A stretch of 64,000 nt of DNA from Erodium maritimum. Lineage: Eukaryota; Streptophyta; Magnoliopsida; Geraniales; Geraniaceae. Below the pieces are notes generated by a model. The model did not search any database and was not told where the DNA came from. It saw nothing but the letters and a program-made list of their open reading frames with translations. Positions 23,218-34,635 of this stretch are shown here, one piece after another. The DNA lies in NCBI GenBank assembly GCA_963921825.1, contig OY997595.1, positions 20,577,228-20,641,227 of the forward strand. Direction: 5' to 3'. Each line of letters begins with the position of its first letter. Position 1 is the stretch's first letter. Made by a program: the position numbers and the translations under genes.

Positions 23218-23769
23218 TGAGGACAAGCGGTTTAGAATAGGTTACGCATGAAAATAGAATTTTATATATATAAAAAAGGATTATAGAAAGCTGAAGTTTA
23301 GTCGGCGCATATTACTGGGACTAAGATTCTTTTTTTTTGTATGAATGTGAAGCTTAGTTGGCATATACGGGTATTGAAGCTTATCTTCAAAAACTATTTT
23401 GTTGGGATTCAAATTATGGTGTGGGTTGGGTAATATTGGCCTAAAATTATTTATAGCATTAAGCCCAATTTATTTTTTAAAATGTGGCCTTCAACATAGG
23501 TGTGTCCTTAGGCGATCGCTTAATTGGCCAAGGGGTGAAGTCGGCCCTGCCATTCATATAAGGCGGCAGAAGCTACAAGGAATAGTTAATTAGTTGACCT
23601 AACATTTATATTATTTCCAACAAGTGCTATCGTATCACTTTCCCGATACTTATGAAATTTTAATTATTTATTTTGATTACGTACACTTAGGGGTAAAATA
23701 AGGATAATAGTTTTGGATTACAGTCCTCACGCCGATCACAGATCACAAATCAATGTTGTGTGATGTTAC
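23218..23769. other. Spacer with GGCC-rich stretch, no gene seen
   Basis: The stretch is mostly AT-rich. The GGCC-rich piece near 23485-23550 may be the far end of the old DNA transposon suggested at 15770. No gene is visible. Confidence 0.35.
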
Positions 23770-24881
23770 CGCTATGATTGGCTTCCTTGATTTCTGCTCG
23801 AAACTGTTGTCACTGTATGATAAGTATGTTAGGCATGGAGGTCAACGACCTACCGAAGGTCGTGCTGGTGGTAGACCTTATAATTTTTGTTGGACTCGAC
23901 TTCAAGGGTAGGGGAAGGATGGATCCGAAGCTCGTGCTGTCAAGGTCAAACCCCAAAAGGAATCGACCAAATCGATTTCGGTGGTGCATAAGAAGGAAGG
24001 GCTCGTGATAGGTCATCTCCTTCCGAGCCGGATGTTGTGGTGAAGGTTACTGAAGAAATGACAGGGGCGTCGGTTTCACAGACTGCCTTGTCGAAGAAGA
24101 CAGGTCGTAGGATTCGTTCAGGGAATGGTAAGAATTTGGTGGTGCAGGAGGACGAAGTCTTCATCAGCAACCTCCGTTTCGAATCATCGGAGGATGGGTT
24201 CGAAACATCTTTAATTCATTCGGCACGATCGTATCCGTGTCTGTTTTCCGGCGTCCGAATCGTAACGGCCGGTACTTCGGATTTATTCGTTTTAATTCCA
24301 AGATTGAAGCTACTAAGTACATTGAAGGGTTAAATGGCTTCAAAATGAATGGGTATATTCTCCTTGTTGTGGTAGCACGTCGTTAGCCGCAAACTGTAAC
24401 GATTCCTCAGAATTCTGGTAGCTCTGTTCTTGTTGCTCAGAAACAAACAGAGCACCTTATCAGGGACCAATAAGGCCCTGATTACAGTTCGGACTGAGCA
24501 GCCTTTATGTAATTATGTTGTCAACGATCAAAGATGGGTTGAGTCTTCATTGGCGCTGGTGTCTTCTCTGTCTTCGGGTGGTAGCTCTTCAACTCAAGCT
24601 CGGTCAGTTGAGGGTCATTCCGCGAATCAAGGTCATGACACCGTGATTATTCGAGTTCAACTCTAGGTGTTACGGAAGAGACTCGAGGATATAGTGATTT
24701 GCGTAACGAAGTCGTCCCTAAGTCTATCGGATTTCCATATCGCTTCAGTTTTTTGCGTAGAGAGGATGGGGCAGACACAAAGATGGGGGAGTCTAGGCTA
24801 GATCATGTAGGGCCTGGCTTTGGGCCTGTTTTGAGCCCAAATCCTCCACTTGTTAAGGACCAACTCCTAGTTGGTTCGGGA
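23770..24881 (+). pseudogene. LINE ORF1-like RRM protein remnant, 5' part
   Basis: Frame-broken pieces on the plus strand encode YDKYVRHGGQRPTEG-type sequence near 23815. From about 24190 they encode an RRM with FNSFGTIVSVSVFRRP, RNP1 GRYFGFIRFNSK and GLNGFKMNGYI. This is the layout of ORF1 proteins of plant L1 LINEs. Several frameshifts and stops make it a pseudogene. It is interrupted at 24881 by copia element D and resumes at 43509. No ORF2 follows in either part. Confidence 0.65.
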
Positions 24882-26568
24882 TGTTAGTCTTAGTGCCCGT
24901 AGTTCAATCCTAAATGTCCAAATGTATATATCATCGTTAGCAATAAAATTAAAGCGGCTTTATATTACTTATGTGTTGGAGTAATATATCGATGTGTGCT
25001 CTGATCTATGCCCACCATGCGAATAGAACCATAGATCGAGATAGATCACACTCGATGGGTCCCTAGTCAACAAAGCTTCACTAGAAGCGACTAGTATGAA
25101 AGATGGCTCTTTATGGCTTACGTTCTGTTAGTCATTGGAATGAGATTCCGGAGTCTGATCATAGATATCATGTGGGACATGATATTGGACGACCCGCCCT
25201 GAATATGTGCCATAGATTAAGTCATGAACATATTCAGTGTTGTAGCTTGTCATGTATCCTTAGACCAAGGAGTCTTTGTGATCGCTATGTAGTCAACAAC
25301 TGAGTTTGACCTGAGCCTAACGTTGTCCGTAACAGGGCTTCCATAACGGCCAGGATTGGCTTGGGGACGGGCTACATGAGTGACACGAAAGGCGGCTAAG
25401 GGATTTATCCCTCATGCTGAGGTATGGGAAAGATATCGGTTCTCGGCCGCTTGATCGAGAGTGACTAGAAGAATAACATGGCCATGCACATGATACTGGG
25501 TATCATATCTTCAGTCATCTCACATATCAAGGAACGGTGATTGAGAATAATAAGGATGACGGCTCTATGCCTTATCTCAATCAGGATATCGGAGATAAAA
25601 GGATAATGACAGGGATGACGGAAAGCTTAGAATCGACAGGGTCGATTCGTTATGCAGTGTCAGGCAATACTAAAGTCTCGTTAGTTGCCACTTAAATAGG
25701 ATCAAGTAAAATGGGATTTTACGTTGATCTATTGACATGCATAAACCTAAGGGTCACACCGGAGGATGAAACTCATTGACACATTTATGGAGAATGGCCA
25801 AAAGGGAGTTGTCTCGGGACATGACCAAAACTGGGTTTTGGGTCATGTGCTCGTACGTGAATAGGACTTTACGGATCGAGACAAGGCTTGGAGTCTTGGG
25901 ATTGATCGCGTCGGATAATGTTGGACATTTCCGGTATGGAAGGCTTGGAGGCGATGAGCGAATCACGGGACCTCGTTAGAAATGGCCACGGGCCATGTTC
26001 CAAGAGGCCCATGAAAGTCCCATGCAACCAAGGCCCATGGAACTAATTAATCAAGTCTTGATTAATTAGTACTAAGTAAGCAAGACAAAGATTAAGGTGT
26101 TGGTGATTCACCACCTAACCCAATCTTGTCTTGCCATACTTGTCCTATTTACACCTTACTTGACACCATACTTGTCCCATGCCTTTAGTTGGACAAGTAT
26201 GGGTTTTGTTATGTTTAAGTCATCCTTTTTCAACATAACAAACACAAGACAAGAATAGGAAACACATTTTCTCTCCCTCTTCCATGGCCATTTCGGGTTT
26301 GGCTAGTTTCCACCTCCATTTTTGTGTTCTTGAGTCCTCAAAGAGAAGAACTACGTGGCTTTGATTCCCATGTGGATACGTAGGCGTCTTGGAGACTCAA
26401 GCCAATCATTCGTTAACCGGTGTTCTTGTTTTGGTAAGAACTAGTGCTGAATTTTTCTCTTGTTAATCCATTCTTTATTAGTTGTTTCATGGTTCTAATT
26501 GTCTCTTGGTTTTCATTGATTTTCCGCTGCGAGTTGGTTCATCTCCAACCCTACCTCGAGACCCAACA
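24882..26568 (+). repeat. 5' LTR of copia element D
   Basis: It starts TGTTAGTCTTAGTGCCCG and ends CGAGACCCAACA, 1687 bp. The same LTR family occurs five times in the window. A 66-codon frame starting MALYGLRSV recurs in every copy simply because the LTRs are near-identical; I do not regard it as a gene. Confidence 0.95.
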
Positions 26569-26569
26569 G

Positions 26570-26582
26570 TGGTATCAGAGCC
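26570..26582 (+). other. Primer binding site of element D
   Basis: TGGTATCAGAGCC begins one base after the LTR. It is complementary to the 3' end of initiator tRNA-Met, which primes minus-strand DNA synthesis. Confidence 0.9.
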
Positions 26583-28129
26583 GTGCTACCTTCGGGATTC
26601 ACAAGACGGTGTTCAAAGTTTCGGTTTTGCTTGAAAGTTTCGTTTTTGGCATGTTGTTTTGCTAAATTGTTTGATAACATGTTTTAAATTCTTGTTCATG
26701 GATTTAATGCATGTAAAATGAATTTTTGAAAATTATTTCAAATCTGGAAATTTTGAAAAAAGTTTGATTTTTCGGGTCTCGGGAGCGGGACTCTCGGGGA
26801 GCCGAAACCGAGACCGAACGGGGATCCGTTGGACGGAGCTAGGCCAAGCATGACCATTGGATGGTTGATATGCCAAGGCTAAACCGTTTTGTTAGTTATG
26901 ACGAGTTTGGAACCGTCATGACGAACTCGAAGATCAAATGTTCAAAAGTTTCATTTTTGAACGGTTTCGATAAACCGAGCATCAAAAAAAAAAATTTCGA
27001 AACTTGGCTATTAATTAAAACCGGAAAATCACATGATGTTTGATAACATGCTTGTTTGATAACACGATGTGTGATGTGATGTTGGCATGGTGTACATAAT
27101 AGCCCCGAGCTCGATTTAATTATTTATCGCTTTTCACGGCCTGCGAGCCGTTAGTGTTAGCGTGTAATTATTCTTTCAAGGTGTGATCGTCGAACCACTT
27201 GTTTGTAATATTTATTTATTCCCGACCTGCGAGTCGTGTATTAAATTGTAATATTTTACTCAAGACGAAGAAAGGGCGAAAAGGTCATTTGGTGGCTTTT
27301 CGGGTGTTGGCATCAGCTTGGAGTCAGTGGAGCTCAAGAAGCTAGTGGGAGTTAATTTAGGGGGCTATTATGTGCACATTTATCGCTTTATGCTTGGTTT
27401 AGTTTATGCATGATTAATTCTATGTGTTTTAGAATTGCATGCTTAACTTTATTTACCGAGCATATCATCTCACATGCAAAGATAAAATTGGAATTTTAAT
27501 CCTTGTGTGTGAGCCCTTAGAATCGTCATTACATTGGATGTAGTTGACGGGTTCGAAGGAAGAATTACATTGGATGTAATTTGAGGCATCATTGCATTTG
27601 GAATGTAGTTGATGTGCTCATCGCATCTAGGATGTGTCAAAGTTTTAAACACAACCGGACAAGTAAAAACGGGTCATGTCTGATACCTCCCAATTATCAA
27701 CACCTTACTACCTCCCCGTCTTATGGGTGTCGTGCGCATTAGCGGAGCATCCATGGGGAAGCGGGGTAGTAGGTTTGGACGACATATGTGGGTGTCGTGC
27801 GCATTAGCGGAGCACCTACATAGTGACGAGCCATAGTTGAAAATTGGTGGACCCGACTACGATTCTCAGCCTGAGGTTGAGCTAGGGTAACAGATAGGGT
27901 AAGTCGTGTACATAAGTACATACCCTAGCCAAGAGTCACATTGGATGTGATTGGATGGAGTCCTACCTACATAGCTCGATTAAGTGGTGAGCATTAGTTC
28001 AGCTTAATCGAGTGAATCAAGGATCTTGGTTTCAGATTCTAAAGGTTTAGAATCGATTGTTGGTGTTTAAGCTTGATCTTCATAAAATTTATTCAGTTTA
28101 CTGATTGAATTTTATCTGTTGTAGATCAA
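26583..28129 (+). other. Leader of element D
   Basis: A non-coding leader of about 1.55 kb precedes gag, and the same leader is present in E. It contains a 25-bp direct repeat (27725-27749 and 27790-27814, core GCGCATTAGCGGAGCA, period 65 bp) and several copies of ACATTGGATGT near 27530-27600 and 27940. Such long leaders carry packaging and dimerisation signals in other elements; none is proven here. Confidence 0.75.
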
Positions 28130-28645
28130 ATGGCAAATTCAGTGAACATTAATAGTTTGTCATTAAAAACCATTCTTGACAGGGTCAAACTAAATGGGAC
28201 AAACTATTTGGACTGGTACAGAATTTTGAGGATAGTCCTCAAGTCTGAACGCAAAGAATATGTCCTTGACAAGGCTGTCTCTAAGACCATATCAGAGTTA
28301 CATGAAGTATCATTAATTGCTGAGAAGAATATATCAGGGATCTGGGATCCAAGGATATTCTGATGGTCAACAAGGGAAATGGAAGTGGCAAGGGCGGGGC
28401 CCATGCGCACTTGGCAGGAAAGATGAGACACATGAGAATGTCTGCTTCTACTGCCAATAGCCTGGTCATTGGAACCGGGATTACAGGAAGTTCACGGCTG
28501 ATCTGAAGAAGGGCAGTTGGACTGCGCCTTCATCAAATAGCGTGGATGATCTGAAGAAGGGCAGTAGGACTGCGCCTTCATCAGGAAACCTGGATGATCT
28601 AAGGAAGGGCGGTGGGACCGTGCCTTCATCCGGTATTAACTCTAT
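28130..28645 (+). pseudogene. gag: Shortened gag of element D
   Basis: Gag starts MANSVNINSLSLKTILDRVK, a copia Gag N-terminus. The frame ends at a TGA after 77 codons (28361-28363), and the usual central capsid region is missing, as in E. A zinc knuckle follows in another frame at 28441 (CFYC, then PGHW), but its glutamine codon is TAG and its last cysteine is tyrosine (codon 28480-28482). Three 48-bp repeats, each 16 codons starting DLKKG or DLRKG (28498-28641), follow the knuckle. A normal copia Gag has well over 200 residues before the knuckle, so this one cannot form a normal shell. Confidence 0.85.
28498..28641 (+). repeat. Three 48-bp coding repeats after the zinc knuckle (element D)
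   Basis: Units at 28498, 28546 and 28594 encode 16-residue repeats of the type DLKKGSRTAPSSGNLD. The same three repeats occur in E (about 34136-34276), so they predate both insertions. Confidence 0.85.
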
Positions 28646-29417
28646 AGAGCTACATCTCTCTACTTCCAAAGATTCATGGGTATTAGATACCAGGACTGAA
28701 TCTCACACATGCACTTATATATGGTGGCTGAAAGTAGGAGAGGTTTGGAAAGCACGAAGTGGACCTCAGAGTTGTGGAAACTGCTGTAGGATCCATGAGT
28801 CTTGCTTTGCCAAGATGCCTTGTCTTAGTACTGTATAATGTATATTGCATACCTACTTTTAGTAGGAATATTATATCTGTATCCGTGTTTGACAAGGAAG
28901 GATATAATGTTAATATTGGAAATGGAGTTTTCAATGTTCTATGCAATGATATGTTTTATACCAGTACTGACTTGGTTGGAGGATTGTACATATTAGATAT
29001 GGGTAACAATGCCTCAAGTTCTATATATTCCGTTAATACCAAGAGGTCTAAATCCAACGATTTAAACCTAACTCTGTTATGGCACTGTCATTTAGGTCGC
29101 ATAAACAAGAAGCACCTATCAGCATTTCAGAAGTGCGGACTTTCAGGTTCATTCGAATTCCATTCGATCGATAGGTGCAAGGTTTGTTTGATGGGCAAAA
29201 TGACTAAAGTGCCCTTTTATTGATCGCGATGAAAGGGCGGGTGAATTATTGGGGCTGATACACTCGAATGTGTGTAGACCAATAAGTTCACTTGCCAAGA
29301 GGGGTTTTAACTACTTTATCACATTTACTGATGATTACAGTAAATATGGTTATGTCTATTCGGTGAGACATAAGTCTGAAGCTTTTGATAAATTCAAAGA
29401 GTTTAAGACTAAAGTAG
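28646..29417 (+). pseudogene. pol: Protease, pre-integrase and start of integrase of element D
   Basis: The protease motif reads LDTRTES where copia proteases have Asp-Thr-Gly, and the frame then shifts. From 28759 the correct frame gives the YCIPTFSRNIISVSVF block and the GAG-pre-integrase zinc finger (LLWHCHLGRINKKH and CKVCLMGKMTKVPF). One more T than in E near 29216 shifts the frame again. The integrase core follows (GLIHSNVCRP, TFTDDYSKYGYVY), in which the first catalytic Asp is Asn (codon 29267-29269). Element E interrupts the frame at 29418. The lesions would abolish protease and integrase activity. Confidence 0.88.
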
Positions 29418-31105
29418 TGTTGGGTCTCGAGGTAAGGTTGGAGATGAACCAACTCGCAGCGGAAAATCAATGAAAACCAAGAGACAATTAGAACCATGAA
29501 ACAACTAACAAAGAATGGATTAACAAGAGAAAAATTCAGCACTAGTTCTTACCAAAACAAGAACACCGGTTAACGAATGATTGGCTTGAGTCTCCAAGAC
29601 GCCTACGTATCCACATGGGAATCAAAGCCACGTAGTTCTTCTCTTTGAGGACTCAAGAACACAAAAATGGAGGAGGAAACTAGCCAAACCCGAAATGGCC
29701 ATGGAAGAGGGAGAGAAAATGTGTTTCCTATTCTTGTCTTGTGTTTGTTATGTTGAAAAAAGATGACTTAAACATAACAAAACCCATACTTGTCCAACTA
29801 AAGGCATGGGACAAGTATGGTGTCAAGTAAGGTGTAAATAGGACAAAGTATGGCAAGACAAGATTGGGTTAGGTGGTGAATCACCAACACCTTAATCCTT
29901 GTCTTGCTTACTTAGTACTAATTAATCAAGACTTGATTAATTAGTTCCATGGGCCTTGGTTGCATGGGCCTTTCATGGGCCTCTTGGAACATGGCCCGTG
30001 ACCATTTCCAACGAGGTCCCGTGATTCGCTCATCGCCTCCATGCCTTCCATACCGGAAATGTCCAACATTATCCGACGCGATCAATCCCAAGACTCCAAG
30101 CCTTGTCTCGATCCGTAAAGTCCTATTCACTTACGGGCACATGACCCAAAACCCAGTTTTGGTCATGTCCCGAGACAACTCCCTTTTGGCCATTCTCCAT
30201 AAATGTGTCAATGAGTTTCATCCTCCGGTGTGACCCTTAGGTTTATGCATGTCAATAGATCAACGTAAAATCCCATTTTACTTGATCCTATTTAAGTGGC
30301 AACTAACGAGACTTTAGTATTGCCTGACACTACATAACGAATCGACCCTGTCGATTCTAACCTTTCCGTCGTCCCTGTCATTATCCTTTTATCTCCGATA
30401 TCCTGATTGAGATAAGGCATAGAGCCGTCATCCTTATTATTCTCAATCACCGTTCCTTGATATGTGAGATGACTGAAGATATGATACCCAGTATCATGTG
30501 CATGGCCATGCTATTCTTCCAGTCACTCTCGATCAAGTGGCCGAGAACCGATATCTTTCCCATACCTTAGTATGAGGGATAAATCCCTTAGCCGTCTTTC
30601 GTGTCACTCATGTAGCCCGTCCCCAAGCCAATCCTGGCCGTTATGGAAGCCCTGTTACGGACAACGTTAGGCTCAGGTCAAACTCAGTTGTTGACTACAT
30701 AGCGATCACAAAGACTCCTTGGTCTAAGGATACATGACAAGCTACGACACTGAATATGTTCATGACTTAATCTATGGCACATATTCAGGGCGGGTCGTCC
30801 AATATCATGTCCCACATGATATCTATGATCAGACTCCGAAATCCCATTCCAATGACTAACAGAACGTAAGCCATAAAGAGCCATCTTTCATACTAGTCGC
30901 TTCTAGTGAAGCTTTGTTGACTAGGGACCCATCGAGTGTGATCTATCTCGATCTATGGTTCTATTCGCATGGTGGGCATAGATCAGAGCACACATCGATA
31001 TATTACTCCAACACATAAGTAATATAAAGCCGCTTTAATTTTATTGCTAACGATGATATATACATTTGGACATTTAGGATTGAACTACGGGCACTAAGAC
31101 TAACA
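29418..31105 (-). repeat. 3' LTR of copia element E
   Basis: Reverse complement of the D-type LTR, 1688 bp, preceded in element orientation by the purine-rich tract AAGTGGGAGAT (31106-31116). Confidence 0.95.
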
Positions 31106-32700
31106 ATCTCCCACTTGCCCTAGTTCCAATCTAAACTCCTATATGTCCCCATCGACTTTACATGTCTAACATGTTCAGGCAGTGACACTGCCTTAGTCAA
31201 CGAGTTGGCTATGTTATCATCTGTTGCAATATCGGTTATCTTCACTTCACCTCAGTTCAGTATTTATCTGATGAGGTGGATACACCGCAGTACATGTTTG
31301 GATTTGTTATGCGATCTAGGCTTTTAGCTTGCGCAATGGCCCTTGTGTTGTCGCAAAATGGATTCACCGGACTGGATGGGTTTTTAATTACACCCAGCCC
31401 TGCCATGAATTTCCAAATCCACATAGCCTCCTTAGCTGCCTCTGCAGCATCCATGTACTTGGCCTCTGTCGTAGATTCGGCAATGGTATCTTGCTTTACG
31501 CTTTCCCAGCTAAAGCTCTGCCATTCAGCGTAAACACATATCCTGATTGACTTCTAAAGTCATCTGGATTTGTCTTGGAAAACTAGCGTCTACTCATCCT
31601 TCGACGACTAGTTCAGCATCATCTTTCCCCCGGGTTAGAATGATGTCTACTGGTACAACATAAGGCTTACGAGACGTCTGGTCTCATACATGTCATGGCA
31701 TATATGATCGATCCTGCCCCCAGGCGCATAGGATTCTCATCATCCTTTTCAGCTCATCAGGTGTCTTAGGACACTGAGTCTTGCTGAGATGAATGCCATG
31801 ACTAGTGGGTAAGAGTCCTTTCTTTGAATCGAGCATTAAGAACCTACTCAATGCCTTGTTCACATAGGTTCCCTGACTTAAATCCAAGACCCTCTTGGTG
31901 CGATCTCTACATATCTTAATCCTTAAGATATGAGAAGCATCGCCTAAGTCCTTTATTGAAGAACACTTCCTCAACCAAGCTTTAGTCTCGTGCAAGGTTG
32001 GGATGTCGTTTTCAATGAGAACCAGAAAGGTAATATTGCTCCCACTAGCCTTCTTATAAACGCAAGATTCATCCTCGTTCTTGATTAAGCCAAATCCAAT
32101 TACAGCTTCATCAAAACGAAGGATCCAACTCCGAGAAGTTCGTTTCAATCCATAAATGGATTTCAACAACTTATAAATCTTTCCTTTATTCTTCGGATCG
32201 TCAAAACCTTTGGGCCGAGACATACAAACGTACTCAGTCAAATTTCCATTTAGGAAAGCGGTTTTGACATCCACTTGCCATATCTCGTAATTATGATACG
32301 CAGTTATGTCAAGAAGAATTTGGATCGATTTTGACCATAGCCACTAAGGAGAAGGTTTCCTCATAGTCAATCCATTGGATCTGCCTATAACCTTTCGCCA
32401 CCAGTTGAGCTTTGTAGGTCAGAGGGTTGCCGTCCATGTCAAACTTCACCTTGAAGATCCATTTGCATCCTATGGTCCTCACACCATTGATGGGATCAAC
32501 CGGTTCCCAGACTCGGTTGTCCGACATGGATTGCATTTCCTCCCTCATGGCTCCCAGTCATAACTCGGAGTTGGGCCCATCCACGACTTCCTGAAAGGTG
32601 GCTGGATCATCGTGATCCACCATGACTTCATTGTCACCTCCGGATACCATATCTTGGAGGTGGAAGATTGATCCTTTCAAATCGCCTTGGACCTTCCGGA
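31106..32700 (-). pseudogene. pol: Reverse transcriptase and RNase H of element E (catalytic box deleted)
   Basis: RT starts with MREEMQSMSDNRVWEPVDP (from 32548). The IGCKWIFKVK and YEETFSLVAMVK motifs are followed by a frame break, then MDVKTAFLNGNL (32274) and KSIYGLKRTSRSW. Where copia RTs carry YVDD, the frame reads FLVLIENDIPTL: about seven codons including both catalytic Asp residues are missing (junction near 32016). RNase H is scrambled by frameshifts and stops, with the DAAEAAKEAMWIWKF and NPSSPVNPFCDNTRAIAQAK blocks still visible at 31257-31454. The RT cannot be catalytically active. Confidence 0.9.
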
Positions 32701-33216
32701 ATTGTAACAGGAATTGGTTCTTACTCTACGACAATCTCTGGCTCCTTTCTACTGGGTTGCCAATTGGTTTAGACAGATCTGTACCATCCTGAATTTCTTC
32801 GAGATGCACAGTCCTCCCAATGACGTCTTTGGAAACAAAACTTCTTTTCCATAAAGACCCCACCCCAAGCGACGAACACCATGTTCTCACTGGGATTGTA
32901 GAAATAGTATCCCCTTGTTGCTTTGGGATACCACACGAAGGTGCATATCTCAGATCTTGGTTCGAGCTTAGTCGAAACCAAATGTTTCACATAAGCCTCG
33001 CAACCACAAATCTTTAGGAAGGACAAAGCGGGCATCATCCCGTACCATTTTTAAAATGGTGTCCATTCCACACCATTCGTCGAAGCCCGATTCACTATGA
33101 ATGCGGTCGTCTCTAGAGCAAAACCCCTAAAAGAGATTGGGAGATCAGTCCAACTAATCATGGAACAGACCATTGTCTAACAATGTCTGATTTCTCCGTT
33201 TGGCTACACCTTTCAA
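32701..33216 (-). pseudogene. pol: Integrase C-terminal region of element E
   Basis: The LSFLKICGCEAYVKHL block, KLEPRSEICTFVWYPKATRG and the YYFYNPSENMVFVA block are the copia integrase C-terminal signature. At 33199-33201 the frame reads AKRRN where the family has a catalytic Glu before RRN (Glu to Lys). Frame breaks lie on both sides. Confidence 0.85.
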
Positions 33217-34125
33217 CTACAGTGACCTAGGAGGAGTCCATTTCAAAAGGATCCCATTCTCTTTTAGATGATCTAATAACTCTGTGGTCAAGTATTTTCC
33301 ACCTCGATCCAATCGAAGTGCCTTAATACCTTTGTCGAGCTGGTTTTCTACTATAGTCTTAAACTCTTTGAATTTATCAAAAGCTTCAGACTTATGTCTC
33401 ACCGAATAGACATAACCATATTTACTGTAATCATCAGTAAATGTGATAAAGTAGCTAAAACCCCTCCTGGCAAGTGAACTTATTGGTCTACACACATTCG
33501 AGTGTATCAGCCCCAATAATTCACCCGCCCTTTCATCGCGATCGATAAAGGGCACTTTAGTCATTTTGCCCATCAAACAAACCTTGCACCTATCGATCGA
33601 ATGGAATTCGAATGAACCTGAAAGCCCGCACTTCTGAAGTGCTGATAGGCGCTTCTTGTTTATGCGACCCAAATGACAGTACCATAACAGAGTTAGGTTT
33701 AAATCGTTGGATTTAGACCTCTTGGTATTAACGGAATATATAGAACTTGAGGCATTGTTACCCATATCTAATATGTACAATCCTCCAACCATGTCAGTAC
33801 TGGTATAAAACATATCATTGCATAGAACATTGAAAACTCCATTTCCAATATTAACATTATATCCTTCCTTGTCAAACACGGATACAGATATAATATTCCT
33901 ACTAAGAGTAGGTATGCAATATACATTATACAATACTAAGACAAGGCCTCTTGGCAAAGCAAGACTCATGGATCCTACAGCAGTTGCCACAACTCTGAGG
34001 TCCATTTCGTGCTTTCCAAATCTCTCCTACTTTCAGCCACCATATATTAGTGCATGTGTGAGATTCAGTCATGGTATCTAATACCCATGAATCTTTGGAA
34101 GTAGAGAGATGTAGCTCTATAGAGT
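33217..34125 (-). pseudogene. pol: Protease remnant, pre-integrase and integrase core of element E
   Basis: A 262-codon frame (34005-33217) carries YCIPTLSRNIISVSVF, the zinc finger LLWYCHLGRINKKR with CKVCLMGKM, and the integrase core with GLIHSNVCRP (codon 33496-33498 is Asn, normally Asp), TFTDDYSKYGYVY and LRLDRGGKYL. The second catalytic Asp is kept. Upstream in another frame the protease reads LDTMTES instead of Asp-Thr-Gly. The frame stops at 33217, before the position of the third catalytic residue. Here the integrase is less damaged than in D but still lacks two of its three catalytic acids. Confidence 0.9.
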
Positions 34126-34635
34126 TAATACCGAATGAAGGCACGGTCCCACCGCCCTTCCTTAGATCATCCAGGTTTCCTGATGAAGGCGCAGTCCTAC
34201 TGCCCTTCTTCAGATCATCCAGGCTATTTGATGAAGGCGCAGTCCCACTGCCCTTCTTCAGATCAGCCGTGAACTTCCTGTAATCCCGGTTCCAATGACC
34301 AGGCTGTTGGCAGTAGAAGCAGACATTCTCAAGTGTCTCATCTTTCCTGCCAAGTGCGCATGGGCCCAGCCCTTGCCACTTCCAATTCCCTTGTTGACCA
34401 TCAGAATATCCTTGGATCCCAGATCCCTGAGATATTCTTCTCAGCAGCTGATGACACTTCATGTAACTCTGATATGGTCTTAGAGACAGCCTTGTCAAGG
34501 ACATATTCTTTGCGTTCAGACTTGAGGACTATCCTCAAAAATTCTGTACCAGTCCAAATAGTTTGTTCCATTTAGCTTGACCCTGTCAAGAATGGTTTTT
34601 AATGACAAACTATTAATGTTCGCTGAATTTGCCAT
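34126..34635 (-). pseudogene. gag: Shortened gag of element E
   Basis: The ATG at 34635-34633 starts MANSANINSLSLKTILDRVK. One extra T near 34545, compared with D, shifts the frame after about 35 codons. The central capsid region is missing at the same place as in D. The knuckle region CFYCQQPGHWNRDYRK lies in an open frame (34504-33926). Here the Gln codon that is TAG in D is intact, but the fourth zinc ligand is Tyr as in D. The three 48-bp repeats follow. Confidence 0.87.

Noticed and set aside
25103-25303. A 66-codon frame starting MALYGLRSV found five times
   Set aside because: It occurs once in each copy of the same copia LTR, so repetition reflects LTR identity and not selection on a protein.
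26570-26582. tRNA-like sequence
   Set aside because: Only the 13-base complement of a tRNA 3' end is present. It is a primer binding site, not a tRNA gene.
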